Of a stretch of 64,000 bases of DNA, positions 1 to 8,013 are shown in pieces; the first letter of the stretch is position 1, and every line of letters starts with the position of its first letter. Source of the stretch: an uncultured Oscillospiraceae bacterium (GTDB lineage Bacteria; Bacillota; Clostridia; Oscillospirales; Ruminococcaceae); the NCBI GenBank assembly GCA_934448295.1, contig CAKSEY010000001.1, positions 310,001-374,000 on the forward strand. Reading direction: 5' to 3'. The position numbers were made by a program, and so were the translations under genes. Under the pieces are notes generated by a model. It was not told the origin of the DNA. It searched no databases and saw only the letters and a list, made by a program, of their open reading frames with translations.

Positions 1-445
1 CCGTGCCGCTTGCCTTGCGGACTACTCCGCTGCCGAGCTTCTGGAGCTTCTTTTTCAGCGGGGAGAAGTGCTCGATGGAATCCGTGCGGCGGTTTCCGAT
101 GACCATAGTCGCCTTGCCCTCAAGCAGCGGGCGGACGAGCTTCTCGATATCAGCGCCGGCGTACTGGTTGTCTGCGTCGGTGTTGACGATTATATCCGCG
201 CCAAGGCGCAGGCAGGCATCTATTCCCGCCATGAATCCCTTGGCAAGACCGCGGTTGTGCACGAAGCTTACGATGTGGTGCACTCCGAGCTCCTTTGCGC
301 GCTCTACGGTCCTGTCGGTGCTGCCGTCGTTGATTATCAGGTATTCTATCTCGTCGACGCCGTCGATGTGGCGGGGGAGGTCGCGGATAGTTACGTCAAG
401 GGTCTCAGCCTCGTTGTAGCAGGGTATCTGGATAATGAGTTTCAT
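1..445 (-). CDS. Family 2 glycosyltransferase, N-terminal 148 residues (runs off the left edge)
   Basis: The translation begins MKLIIQIPCYNEAETL and contains a GT-A nucleotide-binding loop (IINDGSTD, about residues 38-45) and a DxD-type metal site in NTDADNQY (about 89-96). These are hallmarks of inverting GT2 enzymes, and the spacing resembles the polyprenyl-phosphate sugar transferase (DPM1-like) branch. Such enzymes move a sugar from a nucleotide donor onto a lipid carrier or glycan at the inner membrane face. The start at 445 has a good ribosome site (AAGGAAG) upstream on the minus strand. The C-terminus, including any membrane anchor, lies outside the window, so the acceptor cannot be judged. 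Confidence 0.85.
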   Translation of the reverse strand, partial: MKLIIQIPCYNEAETLDVTIRDLPRHIDGVDEIEYLIINDGSTDRTVERAKELGVHHIVSFVHNRGLAKGFMAGIDACLRLGADIIVNTDADNQYAGADIEKLVRPLLEGKATMVIGNRRTDSIEHFSPLKKKLQKLGSGVVRKASGT

Positions 446-495
446 AGTGTTTTCTTCCTTTTCTTTTGTGATTTTGCAGTTAATAGCAGTTAATA

Positions 496-1392
496 TTATA
501 ATAGTGCTCCGTCGTTCAACCTCATGAGGTACAGGATAACGCACAGTTCGGTAAGATAAACGGCAAGGGTGGCGGCAATTGCGCGCAGCCATGAGGGCGT
601 GCCCTTTGCGCTGAGCGCCTCGTAATAGCCGGGCGCCTTTCCTCCGTCAAAGCGCTCGCGTATCTTCTTTATGCGGCGCACGCAGAAGCGGTAATACAGG
701 TAATCCCCGAAGAAGCTCATGGCGATCATCGCGGCGAAATTCAGCATGCTGGTGAAAAGCTGGATATTGTTGAGCAGCGGGGCGTTTGCTATACCAGCCA
801 CGGAAAGCGCGGCAGGAATATAATAGGTGAGCTGAAGCAGAAGCAACAGAACTCCTATTCCGTCCATGCGGCGGTAGAACTGGTGTACCGGGCGGAACAG
901 TCCCGCGCAGAAATTGAAGAACACGCAGCGGCGTTTTTCGCCGGGCTTCGCGGGGGCGCGGAATACGCTGAACGCCTGGTTGTAGTGCATTACCGACCTG
1001 CCGACAAAGCAGGTCAGCTCGTGGCTGCTTACTCCGTCAACAGTGCGGGAGTCGTCCATGGACTGCCGCTTCAGCCGCTCGATGAAGTCGTTGATATCCA
1101 GATCCACAGGCTCGCCGGTCTCAGCGTTGATGAACTGCGGGGTATCCTGGGGATATTCTCCGACGTGCGGGTCGGCGGGCTTTTCTTCCGGCTTTTCCTC
1201 GGGCTGCTCCCACGGGAGGTAGCCCTTCCACACAAAGCCGGAGGCATGATAGCTTTCCAGACCGCACCTGTTGTTCTTCATATAGCACGCCCGGTGATGC
1301 GGCGCTCCGCATATCGGGCAGACCACAACGTCTGATTTGTCGGTCAGCGGGGTCTTGCACACAGGGCAGGTCTTGTTGTCAAATCTCGACAT
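496..1392 (-). CDS. RING-type zinc finger / DUF2628-like membrane protein
   Basis: This 298-residue protein starts with a cysteine/histidine cluster (CPVC at about 10-13, CPIC, HHRACY, then a further Cys) that fits a prokaryotic RING or treble-clef zinc site. A Glu/Pro-rich linker follows (about 60-110). The C-terminal half carries three hydrophobic segments (GIGVLLLLLQLTYY, LNFAAMIAMSFFGDYLYY, IAATLAVYLTELCVILYL), consistent with the DUF2628 layout. The zinc domain should lie in the cytoplasm. No enzymatic motif is visible and the function is unknown. The start is supported by an AAAGGAA ribosome site and a SigA-type promoter at 1447-1475. It lies 50 bp upstream of the GT2 gene on the same strand, so the two may be co-transcribed. 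Confidence 0.75.
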   Translation of the reverse strand: MSRFDNKTCPVCKTPLTDKSDVVVCPICGAPHHRACYMKNNRCGLESYHASGFVWKGYLPWEQPEEKPEEKPADPHVGEYPQDTPQFINAETGEPVDLDINDFIERLKRQSMDDSRTVDGVSSHELTCFVGRSVMHYNQAFSVFRAPAKPGEKRRCVFFNFCAGLFRPVHQFYRRMDGIGVLLLLLQLTYYIPAALSVAGIANAPLLNNIQLFTSMLNFAAMIAMSFFGDYLYYRFCVRRIKKIRERFDGGKAPGYYEALSAKGTPSWLRAIAATLAVYLTELCVILYLMRLNDGALL

Positions 1393-1446
1393 TTATTGTT
1401 CCTTTCAGTGAAAAAAGCGGATTGCAGAAACACATATACATCTTAT

Positions 1447-1475
1447 AGTATACCACATTCTGCGGCAGATTTCAA
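1447..1475 (-). promoter_or_regulatory. SigA-type promoter for the RING/DUF2628 gene
   Basis: Reading the minus strand, TTGAAA (1475-1470) and TATACT (1452-1447) are separated by exactly 17 bp. They lie 55-80 bp upstream of the start at 1392. Confidence 0.7.
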
Positions 1476-1788
1476 TATTAATAGGTATTTGCATTGTGAA
1501 AATTATCGGAAAATATGCCAGGCGCTGAATCAAGCGGCATATCCCGGGCGCTCTTGTGTAAATTGCACAGAAATCCTCCGGCGGCTCTTTCGGTCCAGGC
1601 AGGAAAAGGGAGCCGGGAAAGCTCTTGTTATGCAGGATTCCTGCATTTGGTTGAAAACTCATGTTTATGTTGATTATTTTGTTGAAATTTTTTTGTCTAA
1701 ATTACACAATCAAATGGTAAAATGAATTTGATTTATTCTGCAAAAAACTGAAATTCGGTGATAAAATGATTAAAATTGATTTTTTCTG
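1476..1788. other. Intergenic stretch with a GC-rich, hairpin-prone island
   Basis: No convincing gene lies here. A GC-rich island at about 1505-1650 sits between AT-rich flanks. It contains three inverted repeats: ATATGCC...GGCATAT (about 1513-1537), a CGGCTC/GAGCCG pair (about 1570-1615), and the near-perfect palindrome TGCAGGATTCCTGCA (1631-1645). Such an island could be a small structured RNA or the remains of a gene. I could not match it to a known RNA family. Confidence 0.35.
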
Positions 1789-1817
1789 TTGACGGCATAA
1801 ATTTTTTTGGATATACT
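1789..1817 (+). promoter_or_regulatory. SigA-type promoter of the HPr gene
   Basis: TTGACG (1789-1794) and TATACT (1812-1817) have a 17-bp spacer. The predicted transcript has a leader of about 130 nt that can fold into a GAGATG/CATCTC pair and a CGGAAGC-GGA-GCTTCCG hairpin before the GGAGG ribosome site. Confidence 0.8.
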
Positions 1818-1955
1818 AGTAGCAAGAGATGAGATAAAAAACAGACACCATCTCAGCTAGAACAAAAGTGCAGAACGCAAAAGAAAGAACACAGCGGAAG
1901 CGGAGCTTCCGAAGGTACGGCAAAACTCAATTTATATTAATGGAGGTTTCAAACT

Positions 1956-2219
1956 ATGTGCATGAAAGACGTTGAAGTAAAGAACCAGGTTGGTCTTCAC
2001 GCAAGACCCGCTACATTCTTCATCCAGAAGGCTAACGAGTACAAGTCTTCCATCTGGGTAGAGAAGGAAGAGCGCAGAGTAAACGCAAAGAGCCTTCTCG
2101 GTATCCTTTCCCTCGGCATTGTCGGCGGCGCTAAGATCCGCATCATCGCTGACGGCAGCGACGAGCAGCTCGCAGTTGACGGTCTGGTCAAGCTGGTAGA
2201 GGGCGGTTTCTCCGAGTAA
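1956..2219 (+). CDS. HPr family phosphocarrier protein (stand-alone)
   Basis: This is an 87-residue HPr. His15 lies in GLHARPA, the site phosphorylated by enzyme I. Ser46 lies in NAKSLLGILSLGI, the site used by HPr kinase in Gram-positive catabolite control. Both residues fall at the canonical positions. The gene is monocistronic, with its own promoter (1789-1817) and a terminator after it, and its codon use looks like that of a highly expressed gene. A second HPr sits in the fructose operon (54529-54795). This one therefore looks like the general PTS or regulatory copy, although a Crh-like purely regulatory role cannot be excluded. The GGAGG ribosome site lies 9-10 bp before the ATG. Confidence 0.9.
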   Translation: MCMKDVEVKNQVGLHARPATFFIQKANEYKSSIWVEKEERRVNAKSLLGILSLGIVGGAKIRIIADGSDEQLAVDGLVKLVEGGFSE

Positions 2220-2255
2220 TTCGGCAGATAAAGACATTATTTCAGGATTTTTCAG

Positions 2256-2292
2256 GGGCAGAACCGGGGTTCCGGCTTCTGCCCTGATTTGT
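2256..2292 (+). terminator. Terminator after the stand-alone HPr gene
   Basis: GGGCAGAA (2256-2263) pairs with TTCTGCCC (2277-2284), extended by CCGG/CCGG inside, followed by a weak T-rich run. Confidence 0.65.
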
Positions 2293-2333
2293 TTTCAGGG
2301 GGCGGGGGCTTCCTGGCATGATACGGAGGCGCC

Positions 2334-3068
2334 ATGAAGCGATTCATTTCTGCGGCGGCAGCGGCTGCCATGATATTCCTTGCGGGGTGCAGCGCGAAGC
2401 TCCCCGACGGCTACGACCAGTTTGTTAAGGCGCGTGAGACCTACGAGAAGCTGGACAGCGCCCGGGTCACCATGACGGATATCGACAGCGGCGAGGAGAT
2501 AATGGAGTTCAGCTTTTACATCAACGGAAACGGCGAAATGGTGTTCAGCTACCGCGACAACTGGGACGGAAAGACCCAGCAGGCTTACAGCGACGGCGCG
2601 GAGTTCTTCTATAAGGAGGACGGCGATGAAAAGTGGACGGTCATAAGCTCTGCGGACGAGAACTATGTGTATAACATCTACAACCGCGAGTACCGCTATC
2701 CATACGCTGAGGGGCGGATATTCTTCCTTGCGGCTGAATCCGTGAGCGACGCGGGGGTTATCGGCGGCGACGACGGCTCTCTTTCCGTAACCTACGTCTA
2801 CGACCCGGACAAGCTCAACGCGGCTTCCATTCCCGGCATAGCCGAGGAGATATCCCGGTTTGAGTACCTCACGACAAAGCTGGAGGTCGGCTCGGACGGC
2901 ATTGTCACCCGTTTCACTGAAAACGCGGCCGTAGAGACCGCCTCCGGAGAAAAGCTTTCGCTCAACATGCAGATAGATGTCACGGAGGCAAACCAGATAT
3001 CCGATATCCCGAATCCCGTGGACGATATCTGGAAGCCCGGCGAAAAGCCCTCCGCGGAAGCGGAATGA
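2334..3068 (+). CDS. Putative lipoprotein of unknown function
   Basis: This 244-residue protein has a lipoprotein signal peptide with a lipobox LAGC at about residues 16-19, so it should be lipid-anchored outside the membrane. The mature part is acidic and rich in alternating polar and hydrophobic residues. It has no recognised catalytic motif, and the pattern loosely recalls LolA/LppX-like sheets that bind hydrophobic ligands. A GGAGG ribosome site sits just before the ATG. No separate promoter is obvious, so it may depend on read-through from the HPr gene. A terminator follows at 3083. Confidence 0.75.
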   Translation: MKRFISAAAAAAMIFLAGCSAKLPDGYDQFVKARETYEKLDSARVTMTDIDSGEEIMEFSFYINGNGEMVFSYRDNWDGKTQQAYSDGAEFFYKEDGDEKWTVISSADENYVYNIYNREYRYPYAEGRIFFLAAESVSDAGVIGGDDGSLSVTYVYDPDKLNAASIPGIAEEISRFEYLTTKLEVGSDGIVTRFTENAAVETASGEKLSLNMQIDVTEANQISDIPNPVDDIWKPGEKPSAEAE

Positions 3069-3082
3069 TCACACTAATAAAA

Positions 3083-3126
3083 ACCGTCCCTGGCGCTCAA
3101 AGGTTGCACAGGGCGGTATTTTTTTA
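3083..3126 (+). terminator. Rho-independent terminator after the lipoprotein gene
   Basis: ACCG(T)CCCTG (from 3083) pairs with CAGGGCGGT (ending 3117) with one bulged T, followed by a run of seven T residues. Confidence 0.8.
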
Positions 3127-3178
3127 TGAAATATCGCCTGAAAAATATGTGAAATAGTTACAAAACGGTTACAAAAGG

Positions 3179-3207
3179 TTGCAAAAATCTGTGAAGTGTG
3201 GTATACT
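3179..3207 (+). promoter_or_regulatory. SigA-type promoter of the M23 peptidase gene
   Basis: TTGCAA (3179-3184) and TATACT (3202-3207) are spaced by 17 bp. The promoter overlaps an in-frame GTG at 3198, which argues against that upstream start. Confidence 0.75.
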
Positions 3208-3263
3208 GTCATATATATGTAGAAAATAGATTCAGCTTTTTGGTTAATTCAACGGAGATATAT

Positions 3264-5015
3264 ATGGATTCAGAAAATAATACGAAAGTGTCAAGGCAGT
3301 CGCCGTATGAAAAGCTTGCCGAGATGGGCGAGTATCTTTTCTCGGTTCTTGTGGTGATGCTGGCGGCGGTCGGCAGAGGGATCTCAAGGCTCTTTGCGGC
3401 GCTGGACAGGCGGTTCGGCTGGCTTGGCGGGAAAGCGGCTTCCGGGCTGAAAAAGCTCGGCGGCATGATAGCGGCGCCGTTCCAGCGCTATGCAAAGGCG
3501 CTGCGCATGGGCCGCAGCGATATCCGCCGCGCCCGTGAGAAGGGCGTGCTCCCGGCGTGCCGGGCGGGATTCGGCATGCTGGGCAGGATCCTACTGGGAA
3601 AGCGCGGGCTTCTGGTTACGCTGTGCAACTGGGCTCTGCCGGTGGTCAGCTGCATATTCCTGTTCAACATCGTGACCTACGCCAACAGCATGAGCTATGC
3701 GCTCAGGCTCACGGTAAACGGCGATTTCATGGGCTATGTGAATGATGAATCCGTGTTCAGCGACGCGGAAAAGATAGTACAGCAGCGTATAACCTATCTC
3801 GACAGCAACAAGGAGCTGCTCAGCTTTGACAGCAGCTATTCCGTGGAGATGGTGGGCTACGGCTCCACGCTGACCAAGTATCAGCTTGCGGACAAAATGC
3901 TTCAGTCCATGGACGCAGAGATAACCTATGCGTATGGTATGTACATAGGCGGCTCCTTTTACGGCGCGCTTGAAAGCAAGGACAGGATCGACCAGACCCT
4001 GGAGGAGCTTCTGGACGTCTACCGCCAGGGCGGCGAGGAAACTGTGGAGTTCGAAAGCGACATCAGCTATGAGCCGGGGCTTTACCTCACCGAGAGTATC
4101 GTCAGCGAGGACTCGATAATCAGGCTGATAACCTCCAAGAAGAGCGTTGCCGCGTACTACACGGTAGTGGACGGCGATTCGCCCTACGGAATACTTGCAA
4201 AGCTCGGCATGACCGAGGAAGAGCTGGCAAAGCTCAACCCGGATTTCTCGCTGGAATCCTCGCTGTTCATCGGCGACAAGATACTGATAAATCAGGAGGA
4301 GCCGTTCCTCGCTGTAACAGTCACGAGAAAAGAGGTCTACGAGCAGTCCACGCCGTATGACACCGAGTACACGGACGACCCCACAAGATACCAGGGCTCC
4401 TCCACCATAATCCAGGACGGCGAAAAGGGCGTAGAGGAGGTTACCGCCAACGTATCCTATATCAATGGAGTCGAGGTGCGCCGCAAGGTGCTTTCCCGCA
4501 GGACTGTCACAGACCCTGTGAACGAGGTGATAGCCCAGGGCACCAAGGAGATACCGAAGAACGTCACCGTTTCCATTCCGGAAAATATGCCGGTGGGACA
4601 GTTCCTGTGGCCGGTTGGCGGCGACGGCGGACAGATCTCCGAGATGATGTACGGCTACGGCGGATATTACGGGCACAGCGGCATAGACATCACCGCGCCC
4701 TACGGCACGCCTATCTACGCGGCGGAATCCGGTACGGTAATCCTTGCCCAGTGGTACTACGGCTACGGAAACTGCGTAATGATCCAGCACGCGAACGGTA
4801 TGGTCACGGTCTACGGACACGCAAGCTACCTGCACGTTTACGCGGGTCAGCAGGTTACGATGGGCGAGCTTATCGCGGACGTCGGCTCCACGGGACAGTC
4901 CACCGCAAACCACTGCCATTTCGAGGTAAGGCTGAACGGTCAGAATGGTCAGAAGGTCAACCCGATTAATTACCTGCCGTGGCACAGACGTGCGTCATGG
5001 TGCGTGGAATACTGA
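3264..5015 (+). CDS. Membrane-anchored LysM-G5-M23 peptidoglycan endopeptidase
   Basis: The product has 583 residues from the ATG at 3264, which is preceded by GGAG; the in-frame GTG at 3198 lies inside the promoter. The order is a basic cytoplasmic N-terminus, one membrane segment near residues 115-135, a LysM domain (about 293-345, YTVVDGDSPYGILAK), a G5-type module (about 350-440) and a C-terminal M23 domain. The M23 site is complete: H471 and D475 (HSGID), H519 (YGH), and H550 and H552 (HCH). It should cut peptide cross-links in the cell wall from the outer membrane face. It is the intact counterpart of the double, damaged M23 protein at 12783-15041. It is monocistronic, with a promoter at 3179 and a strong terminator at 5023. 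Confidence 0.88.
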   Translation: MDSENNTKVSRQSPYEKLAEMGEYLFSVLVVMLAAVGRGISRLFAALDRRFGWLGGKAASGLKKLGGMIAAPFQRYAKALRMGRSDIRRAREKGVLPACRAGFGMLGRILLGKRGLLVTLCNWALPVVSCIFLFNIVTYANSMSYALRLTVNGDFMGYVNDESVFSDAEKIVQQRITYLDSNKELLSFDSSYSVEMVGYGSTLTKYQLADKMLQSMDAEITYAYGMYIGGSFYGALESKDRIDQTLEELLDVYRQGGEETVEFESDISYEPGLYLTESIVSEDSIIRLITSKKSVAAYYTVVDGDSPYGILAKLGMTEEELAKLNPDFSLESSLFIGDKILINQEEPFLAVTVTRKEVYEQSTPYDTEYTDDPTRYQGSSTIIQDGEKGVEEVTANVSYINGVEVRRKVLSRRTVTDPVNEVIAQGTKEIPKNVTVSIPENMPVGQFLWPVGGDGGQISEMMYGYGGYYGHSGIDITAPYGTPIYAAESGTVILAQWYYGYGNCVMIQHANGMVTVYGHASYLHVYAGQQVTMGELIADVGSTGQSTANHCHFEVRLNGQNGQKVNPINYLPWHRRASWCVEY

Positions 5016-5022
5016 TTATAAC

Positions 5023-5054
5023 AGCGGTTCCGGATATCCGGAGCCGCTTTTTTT
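5023..5054 (+). terminator. Strong rho-independent terminator after the M23 gene
   Basis: AGCGG-TTCCGG-ATAT-CCGGAG-CCGCT forms a near-perfect hairpin (5023-5048), followed by TTTTTTT. Confidence 0.9.
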
Positions 5055-5063
5055 AAAAATTCC

Positions 5064-5096
5064 TGCAACCTTTTTCCGGGTTGTCTTGTTTTATAT
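5064..5096 (+). promoter_or_regulatory. Candidate ECF-sigma promoter before the vWA lipoprotein gene
   Basis: TGCAACCTTT (5064-5073) is followed after about 14 bp by GTTTTATA (5088-5095). The same arrangement, TGCGACCTTT then about 13 bp then GTCTATA, lies directly upstream of the ECF sigma gene (15629-15658, minus strand). Shared AACC-type -35 and GTC-type -10 blocks are typical of ECF regulons, so this gene may belong to the regulon of that sigma factor. No good SigA promoter competes here. Confidence 0.45.
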
Positions 5097-5127
5097 ACAA
5101 AAGACCTGCTGAAAGGAGCGTTTTTAT

Positions 5128-6885
5128 ATGAAAAGGATATCGTTTACCGCAATTCTTGCGGCCGTGGTAATGCTTACCGGGTGCGCTTCGCAGAATAATG
5201 CTGCGGTTCTGCCGCTGGAGTCCTCAATGCCTGAAACCGCCCCGGTGGTTTCGGGGGATCCCGGGACTTCTGCGGTGACCTCAACGGCTTATTCCGGAAC
5301 CTCCGGTACCGCCTCGGGAAGCTCTGCGGCACATGTGGAGGATACGAAACCGTCAGCGCCGGAAAGCACTGCTTCTGTAACTTCCGCCGTCAGCGCCGGC
5401 AGTATCCCGGAGGAAACAAAGCCGGAAACTGCTTCTTCCGCAGCCACGGCGGCGACCTCCACGGCAAAAACTGCCGCTAAAACCACGGCTGGAACCACCC
5501 CGGCAGAAGCGCCGTCTGAAACCAGACCCGCCAGAACCACCGCCGCCATTGCCAGCACTACTTCTCCGGCGGAGGTCGCATCTCCCGCAGAGACAAAAGC
5601 GCCGGAACACTCCGACCCGGTGGGCGAGGATTACAAGGGTACCGACATCGGCGGCACCGGGATATCCGACGACTATCTGTACGATATGGCGGAATCCCCT
5701 GCGGAGGACGGTGGATTCTTCGCTGAGGCAGACATTGCGTTCGACGCGGCACCCGCAATATCTGCGGGCGGGGCTGAGCCGGGAGCCGGGTACGCTGAAT
5801 GCCCCGTGCCGTACTCATGCACGGAGGAAATCGAGTTCCCGTATACAGAGGAAATCGAGCCGGAGATACCCCCCGAGGCGGGACTGCTCACCGGCGGCGA
5901 GTGGAACGACAACGACCACTGGGACTTCTGGGAGGGGCTGTACTCCAGCAACAACTACGGCGTTGACTGGAGCGGCTATCGCGAGGAATGGCGCACAGGT
6001 CTGGAATGCCGCGCGGCTGTGACGGTGACCGACAGCTCCGGCGCGCCTGTTTCCGGTGCGGAGGTGCAGGGAATCGGCTATTCCGCAGTGACCGACAACA
6101 AGGGCAGGGCTTACCTGTTCTGCAAGGAATCCCAGCTTGTCAATGGCCCGTCTGAGTTCACTGTGACCTATAACGGCGGCTCGCAGACCTTCAGCGGGAT
6201 AGTGGGCAGCGACAGCGAGTTCACGTTCACGCTGGACGGCGAAGCGGCTCCCGCCGCAAAGACCCTCGACCTGATGATAATGTGCGACACCACCGGCTCC
6301 ATGGGCGACGAGCTGGAGTATCTCAAGGCGGAGCTGGAGGATGTAGTCACCCGCATAAAGCAGGAAAACGCGAATATCCCGGTGCGCATAAGCGTGAACT
6401 TCTACCGTGACGAGGGCGACGAGTACGTTGTCCGGGAATTCCCGTTCACCACCGACCTTGACGCGGCTGTAAGAGCCATCTCCGAGCAGAGCGCGGACGG
6501 CGGCGGGGACACTCCAGAGGCGGTGCACACCGCTCTGAACAGCGCGGTGAACTCCCACGACTGGGGGGAGGACTCCATCAAGGTGATGTTCCTTGTGCTG
6601 GACGCGCCTCCCCACGGGGATGTGCAGATAATCGACGAGGTAGTGAAGCACACCCGCACGGCGGCTGAAAAGGGCATACGCGTAGTTCCTGTGGCGGCGA
6701 GCGGAGTTGAGAAATCCTGCGAGTACCTCCTGCGGAGCATGGCGATAATGACCGGCGGCACCTACACGTTCCTCACGGACGACAGCGGCATAGGCTACTC
6801 CCACACGGAGCCCACCATCGGAGCCTATGACGTGGAGAAGCTCAACGACATGATGGTGAGGATAGCCGGAGAGTACATCGGGTGA
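5128..6885 (+). CDS. Large lipoprotein with a von Willebrand factor A domain
   Basis: This is a 585-residue protein with a lipobox (LTGC, about residues 16-19). An Ala/Ser/Thr-rich disordered stalk covers about residues 25-160, and an acidic segment (about 170-280) follows. A small beta-sandwich of the carboxypeptidase-regulatory type lies at about 290-365. The C-terminal vWA domain (about 378-585) has a MIDAS motif DTTGSM (D387), with DTPEA later as a likely metal-loop element. vWA domains bind protein ligands through a divalent metal, so an adhesive or sensing role on the outer membrane surface is plausible. The ribosome site is AAAGGAG. The upstream element resembles the promoter of the ECF sigma gene at 15592. 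Confidence 0.82.
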   Translation: MKRISFTAILAAVVMLTGCASQNNAAVLPLESSMPETAPVVSGDPGTSAVTSTAYSGTSGTASGSSAAHVEDTKPSAPESTASVTSAVSAGSIPEETKPETASSAATAATSTAKTAAKTTAGTTPAEAPSETRPARTTAAIASTTSPAEVASPAETKAPEHSDPVGEDYKGTDIGGTGISDDYLYDMAESPAEDGGFFAEADIAFDAAPAISAGGAEPGAGYAECPVPYSCTEEIEFPYTEEIEPEIPPEAGLLTGGEWNDNDHWDFWEGLYSSNNYGVDWSGYREEWRTGLECRAAVTVTDSSGAPVSGAEVQGIGYSAVTDNKGRAYLFCKESQLVNGPSEFTVTYNGGSQTFSGIVGSDSEFTFTLDGEAAPAAKTLDLMIMCDTTGSMGDELEYLKAELEDVVTRIKQENANIPVRISVNFYRDEGDEYVVREFPFTTDLDAAVRAISEQSADGGGDTPEAVHTALNSAVNSHDWGEDSIKVMFLVLDAPPHGDVQIIDEVVKHTRTAAEKGIRVVPVAASGVEKSCEYLLRSMAIMTGGTYTFLTDDSGIGYSHTEPTIGAYDVEKLNDMMVRIAGEYIG

Positions 6886-6916
6886 ATTTCTGAAACCTGA
6901 ATACGGGTGAACATTC

Positions 6917-6946
6917 AGCGGTGCGGAGCTTTTCTGCACCGCTTTT
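6917..6946 (+). terminator. Terminator after the vWA lipoprotein gene
   Basis: AGCGGTGC (6917-6924) pairs with GCACCGCT (6936-6943), followed by TTT. Confidence 0.75.
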
Positions 6947-7008
6947 GCATTAAATGGTAAATTACGCGCTGTTTCTGCGGCAGATCATAAAAGATTCTTC
7001 AAAACCAC

Positions 7009-7037
7009 TTGCAAAATTGATTCAAATGGTGTATGAT
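7009..7037 (+). promoter_or_regulatory. SigA-type promoter of the RpiR-family gene
   Basis: TTGCAA (7009-7014) and TATGAT (7032-7037) have a 17-bp spacer. Confidence 0.75.
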
Positions 7038-7152
7038 ATAGGAAGAAGGCACTATACACAGCAGACGCCCTCCCGCCTGCGGATAATGCAAAAGAGTATT
7101 ATACAATTTCCGCGGCAGAAGCCGCGATTTGTTATTTTGAAAGAGGTAAGAA

Positions 7153-8013
7153 ATGAAAGACGATCTGTTACAGCGAATAGAGGAGCTTCTCCCCACTTTT
7201 TCCAAAAGCCAGAAGCTGATAGCGAACTATATCCTCAACCACTACGAGAAAGCCGCGTACATGACGGCGCTCAAGCTCGGTAACGCCGTTAACGTCAGCG
7301 AATCCACCGTTGTGCGCTTCGCGATAGAGCTCGGCTTCGAGGGCTACCCGCAGCTCCAGCGCTCGCTCCAGAACCACATCAAGAACAAGCTCACGTCTAT
7401 CCAGAGAATGGACGTCACCAGGAGCCGCATAGGCGACCTCGACCCGGTGGAGGGCGTTCTGAACCAGGATATGGACAAGATTCGCCGCACCATGGAGGCG
7501 GTCAACCGCGAGCATTTTGACAATGCCGTAAACACTATCGTGGACGCGCGCCGTATCTATATTCAGGGCGCGATGAGCTCCGGAATACTTGCGAGCTTCA
7601 TGCACTACTACCTGCGCCTGATTTTCGACAAGGTGACCCTGATAGGCTCCGTTGCCACCAGCGAAATTTACCAGCAGATGATACACATCGGCGAGGGCGA
7701 CGTGTTCATAGCTATGTCGTTCCCGAGATACGCGAAGAGCACCATCAACGCCTGCAAGTTCGCGCACGACTGCGGCTCACAGATAATCGCGATAACCGAC
7801 AGCGAGAACTCCCCCATAGCGCAGTACGCGCATACAACGCTCTGCGCTTATTCCGACATGGTCAGCTTCGTGGACAGCCTCGTGGCTCCCATGAGCCTGC
7901 TGAACGCGCTTATCGTGGCTGTTTCCAACCGGAACCGCTGCCGCGTTGAGCAGACCTTCCGCAAGCTGGAGACCCTCTGGGACAACAATGACGTTTATAA
8001 GAAAGATGTTTGA
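7153..8013 (+). CDS. MurR/RpiR family transcriptional regulator
   Basis: This 286-residue protein has an N-terminal HTH_6 domain (about 1-77, with SESTVVRFAIELGFEGY as the recognition helix region). A C-terminal SIS domain follows (about 120-260, with GAMSSGILASF as the phosphosugar loop). RpiR proteins sense phosphorylated sugars and repress or activate sugar catabolic genes. No sugar operon is adjacent; the next gene is a flavoprotein that overlaps its end by 8 bp, so the target is unclear. AAAGAGG serves as the ribosome site. Confidence 0.88.
   Translation: MKDDLLQRIEELLPTFSKSQKLIANYILNHYEKAAYMTALKLGNAVNVSESTVVRFAIELGFEGYPQLQRSLQNHIKNKLTSIQRMDVTRSRIGDLDPVEGVLNQDMDKIRRTMEAVNREHFDNAVNTIVDARRIYIQGAMSSGILASFMHYYLRLIFDKVTLIGSVATSEIYQQMIHIGEGDVFIAMSFPRYAKSTINACKFAHDCGSQIIAITDSENSPIAQYAHTTLCAYSDMVSFVDSLVAPMSLLNALIVAVSNRNRCRVEQTFRKLETLWDNNDVYKKDV

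Noticed and set aside
3198..3263. GTG start at 3198 for the M23 peptidase
   Set aside because: It lies inside the -10 region of the promoter, so it would not be transcribed; ATG 3264 has a ribosome site.
3591..4985. 464-codon open frame antisense to the M23 peptidase
   Set aside because: Shadow frame caused by GC-rich third positions; the plus-strand protein has full domain motifs.
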